From an uncultured Bacilli bacterium (GTDB lineage: Bacteria > Bacillota_I > Bacilli_A > RF39 > UBA660), in contig CANQCH010000047.1 of the NCBI GenBank assembly GCA_947589165.1, forward strand, positions 1 to 8,094: a DNA stretch of 8,094 nt, given 5' to 3'. Positions 6,494-8,094 of the stretch are shown in pieces (the first letter of the stretch is position 1; each line of letters begins with the position of its first letter). The position numbers and the translations under genes are program-made. Below the pieces are notes generated by a model. The model ran no database searches, had not been told where the DNA came from, and was given only the letters and a program-made list of their open reading frames with translations.

Positions 6494-6619
6494 CTAATAT
6501 ATAAATGCTCCGCCCCAAATGATAGCAAGTAAAATGAAGAGAATTAACACGATAAAAAAGTAATTTCCACTCCATCCATTGTTGCCACCTTGAGATGAGC
6601 CGCATTTACTACAACTCAT
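6494..6619 (-). CDS. Tiny YjcZ-like transmembrane sporulation protein, 41 aa
   Basis: The short frame begins MSCSKCGSSQGG and ends WGGAFIY. A Gly/Ser/Asn-rich N-terminal half (with a C3-x2-C6 pair) is followed by a single hydrophobic helix at about 20-40. This matches the known layout of the tiny-TM/YjcZ family from spore-forming Bacilli: a variable Gly-rich start, then a strongly conserved helix resembling FALLVVFILLIIVGAAFIY. The Cys pair is not part of that general pattern. AAGGAGG (6625-6631) lies five bases before the ATG. It is the second of two tandem genes, 26 bases after the first, and a terminator starts right after its stop. The biochemical role of the family is unknown; a sporulation-linked membrane or coat location is inferred from family distribution. 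Confidence 0.8.
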   Translation of the reverse strand: MSCSKCGSSQGGNNGWSGNYFFIVLILFILLAIIWGGAFIY

Positions 6620-6645
6620 AATAAACCTCCTTCAAATTTTTTATT

Positions 6646-6732
6646 TTAAATGAATGCTCCTACTATGATTATTAAAAGAATAAATAATACTAAAATGATT
6701 GCTCCTCCTAAGCCGTTTCCACAATTATTCAT
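6646..6732 (-). CDS. Tiny YjcZ-like transmembrane sporulation protein, 28 aa
   Basis: The frame starts MNNCGNGLGG and continues as one hydrophobic helix ending IVGAFI. The helix, with the LVLFILLII core and the near-terminal Gly, closely resembles the conserved segment of the tiny-TM/YjcZ family, and the short Asn/Gly start fits its variable Gly-rich leader. A strong AAAGGAGG site (6741-6748) lies eight bases upstream of the ATG, which makes translation credible despite the length. It is first in the two-gene unit. A sigma-K-like promoter lies 33-59 bases upstream of the ATG, giving a normal leader of about 25 bases. Genes this short are usually missed by automatic gene calling. Function is unknown. 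Confidence 0.75.
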   Translation of the reverse strand: MNNCGNGLGGAIILVLFILLIIIVGAFI

Positions 6733-6764
6733 ATATAAAACCTCCTTTATTTTCTTTTCATTAG

Positions 6765-6791
6765 TATAATATGGTTCTTCATTAGATGTGT
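6765..6791 (-). promoter_or_regulatory. Candidate sigma-K promoter of the tiny-protein operon
   Basis: The minus strand reads AC (6791-6790), 16 bases, then CATATTATA (6773-6765), an exact match to AC-N16/17-CATANNNTA. A start near 6758 precedes the Shine-Dalgarno by about ten bases, so the geometry is fully workable. No comparable sigma-A promoter is seen on this strand here. It is the best of the three such sites in the window. Confidence 0.6.
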
Positions 6792-6846
6792 GCGTGCTTT
6801 TCGCGGAATTTTAATTGAGAAACCTCCATCCTTTTTACCTAAATTC

Positions 6847-6875
6847 TTGTATTTCCACGACTTTATTGTTATAAT
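6847..6875 (+). promoter_or_regulatory. Sigma-A promoter of the PrsA-like lipoprotein gene
   Basis: TTGTAT (6847-6852), a 17-base spacer and a perfect TATAAT (6870-6875). Transcription should start near 6882, just before GAGGAGG (6883-6889), leaving a leader of about 12 bases. Confidence 0.7.
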
Positions 6876-6893
6876 ATTTTTTGAGGAGGAAAA

Positions 6894-7910
6894 ATGAATA
6901 AAAAAATAGGAGTTTTATGTTTAAGTGCCCTATTACTCGCTGGTTGTGGGACACCAAAATTAGAAAATGGTCAAGAAGCCGTGGTAACTTTTAAGGATGG
7001 CGAAAAAATAAGTGTTGATGATTTATACAAAAAAATTAAAAATGATTATGCTTTAGATAGTTTAATTAGCATGATTGATACTTATATTTTTGAAACCGAA
7101 TTTAAAGATTACAAAGCGGAAGCGAAGACCAAAGCCGAAAATTATGTGAAAGGAACGAAAGAAAATTTTGAATCGACCGAAACCTTTACCCAAGCCTTAC
7201 AACAATCAGGCTTTGCCAGTGAAGAAGCTTTTCAAAATTATATGTATTTAAATTACTTACAATCTCATGCCATTGAAGAATATGCGCATACATTAGTAAC
7301 TGATAAAGATATTGAAAAATACTATAAAGAAAAAGCCCAAGGTGATTTAGAAATATCGCATATCTTGATTACCCCAGAAGTTGACGATTCAATGACGGAT
7401 GATGAAAAAACCAAAGCGGAAGATGAAGCGAAAGCTAAAGCGGAAAAATTATTAAAAGAAATTTTAGCCGCTGATAATCAAAAAGAAACATTTGAAAAAT
7501 TAGCCAAAGAAAATTCTGATGATGAAGCTACCAAAGATAAAAATGGCGCTTTCGAACAAAGATTAACTTATGGTGATTTACCTGATGCTTATGATGCTAT
7601 CTTTGATGCTCTTTATAAAATTAAAGATGGTCAAGTTTATACGAAAGTAGTTAAAACCGAATTAGGTTATCATATCATTATGCGAACTAAATCATATGAA
7701 AAAGAATCTTTAGAAGATTTAAAAGATGAAATAAAAGATATCTTAGCCGAAGATTTGTTAAATAACACCAAAGACATTAATATTAAAGCTTTACAATATT
7801 ATCGCAAAGAATATGATTTAGACATTCAAGATTCCGAATTAAAAAGACAATACGATGATTATATGAAAAGAGTTTTAGCAAGCTATAATACGGAAACGGA
7901 AGAAAACTAA
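6894..7910 (+). CDS. PrsA-like foldase lipoprotein with parvulin domain
   Basis: 338 residues. MNKKIGVLCLSALLLAGC is a lipoprotein signal with lipobox L15-A-G-C18, so the protein should be lipid-anchored outside the membrane. Residues 19-150 form a Lys/Glu-rich chaperone-type region as in PrsA/SurA proteins. Residues about 152-267 fit a parvulin (rotamase) domain: ISHILI at 154-159, FEKLAKENSDD at 200-210, and LGYHIIMRT at 257-265. A helical C-terminal region follows. B. subtilis PrsA is about 290 residues; the extra length is partly an acidic/lysine insert after SHILI (161-195). The usual GGDLGxF loop is reduced to NGAF (217-220), so isomerase activity may be weak. PrsA helps exported proteins fold, which suits a window rich in secreted surface proteins. 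The start is clear: AGGAGG four bases before the ATG. It is monocistronic, with a terminator directly after. Confidence 0.88.
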   Translation: MNKKIGVLCLSALLLAGCGTPKLENGQEAVVTFKDGEKISVDDLYKKIKNDYALDSLISMIDTYIFETEFKDYKAEAKTKAENYVKGTKENFESTETFTQALQQSGFASEEAFQNYMYLNYLQSHAIEEYAHTLVTDKDIEKYYKEKAQGDLEISHILITPEVDDSMTDDEKTKAEDEAKAKAEKLLKEILAADNQKETFEKLAKENSDDEATKDKNGAFEQRLTYGDLPDAYDAIFDALYKIKDGQVYTKVVKTELGYHIIMRTKSYEKESLEDLKDEIKDILAEDLLNNTKDINIKALQYYRKEYDLDIQDSELKRQYDDYMKRVLASYNTETEEN

Positions 7911-7950
7911 GGAAAAAAGATGAGTTCATATCGAACTCATCTTTTTTTCC
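7911..7950. terminator. Bidirectional terminator between convergent genes
   Basis: GATGAGTTC (7919-7927) and GAACTCATC (7933-7941) form a perfect 9-bp stem with a 5-base loop. A six-A run lies on the left and a seven-T run on the right, so it can end transcription from both sides. It fills the entire 40-bp gap between the prsA-like gene and the next gene. Confidence 0.88.
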
Positions 7951-8094
7951 TTATTCACCAATTTTCGTATAAGTACAACTACCATCAAATGGGGTAAATA
8001 AACAACTCGAGCAACCCGTAAAATTCGTTTGATTATCACTTACTCCATCCACTAAACCTAAAAAGAAATTTAAAATAGTTGGAATAAAGAAGAC
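7951..8094 (-). CDS. C-terminal 47 residues of an unidentified membrane protein (partial)
   Basis: The frame is open from the window's right edge to the TAA at 7951-7953. It begins VFFIPTILNFFLGLV, which looks like the end of a hydrophobic membrane segment. About 30 polar residues follow, including a GCSSC pair and a further Cys seven residues from the C-terminus. It has no credible internal start, so the start lies outside the window. It is convergent with the prsA-like gene and shares its bidirectional terminator. The fragment is too short for me to name a family. The Cys cluster in a probably extracytoplasmic tail could bind a metal or form disulfides, but that is a guess. Confidence 0.55.
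   Translation of the reverse strand, partial: VFFIPTILNFFLGLVDGVSDNQTNFTGCSSCLFTPFDGSCTYTKIGE

Noticed and set aside
6785..6832. Minus-strand 15-codon frame starting ATGGAGG in the divergent spacer
   Set aside because: The AGG directly abuts the ATG with no usable spacing, it overlaps the region of the tiny-protein promoter -35, and the peptide resembles nothing known.
6747..6893. Longer open minus-strand frame across the divergent spacer, possibly a gene remnant
   Set aside because: It has no start codon before its last dozen residues and runs antisense into the prsA-like promoter; openness over this length is expected by chance often enough. The slightly higher G+C near 6788-6815 is noted but not enough to call a pseudogene.
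1..8094. CRISPR array, rRNA, tRNA or riboswitch
   Set aside because: No regularly spaced repeats, no cloverleaf or rRNA-like sequence, and leaders are too short for a riboswitch except before the surface operon, where nothing structured was seen.

Overview
The window reads as chromosomal DNA of a low-G+C Gram-positive bacterium in or near the Bacilli. It is A+T-rich, with AGGAGG-type ribosome binding sites and intrinsic terminators ending in T-runs. It carries a CotE-type outer spore coat protein, two tiny YjcZ-like membrane proteins of a kind known from spore formers, and a PrsA-like lipoprotein. No in-frame TGA occurs and the nine visible stops are TAA (eight) or TAG (one), so the standard code fits and a Mollicutes-type TGA=Trp code does not. 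Placement in an uncultured gut Bacilli clade (RF39 or Erysipelotrichales-like) is an inference only.

Left part (1-3253, minus strand): a two-gene cell-surface operon. The first gene (1832-3253) encodes a membrane-tethered protein with an InlB-type repeat, three bacterial Ig-like (Big_2) domains and a low-complexity linker. The second (1-1821, running off the window) encodes a large secreted protein with a signal peptide and three copies of a short acidic motif. They are 10 bp apart, and the second gene's Shine-Dalgarno overlaps the first gene's stop codon.

Middle (3375-5635): cotE on the minus strand, with its own terminator and a candidate mother-cell (sigma-K/E-like) promoter, lies divergent to a plus-strand HIT-capA pair. 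The pair has a near-consensus sigma-A promoter, an 8-nt gene overlap and a terminator whose stem contains the capA stop codon.

Right part (5636-8094): a self-inhibited (class II) Fic protein gene on the minus strand; two tandem 41- and 28-codon genes for tiny transmembrane proteins behind a second sigma-K-like promoter; a divergent PrsA-like foldase lipoprotein gene; and, across a 40-bp spacer filled by a bidirectional terminator, the 3' end of an unidentified minus-strand membrane protein gene.

The genes do not form a single pathway. The common theme is the cell envelope and spore surface: surface adhesin-like proteins, a coat morphogenetic protein, a capsule-type CapA protein, tiny sporulation membrane peptides and an extracytoplasmic foldase. 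The most informative signal is the repeated AC-N16-CATANNNTA promoter geometry in front of cotE and the tiny-protein operon, with a third weaker case before the surface operon. No RNA genes, insertion sequences, CRISPR arrays or origins were seen.
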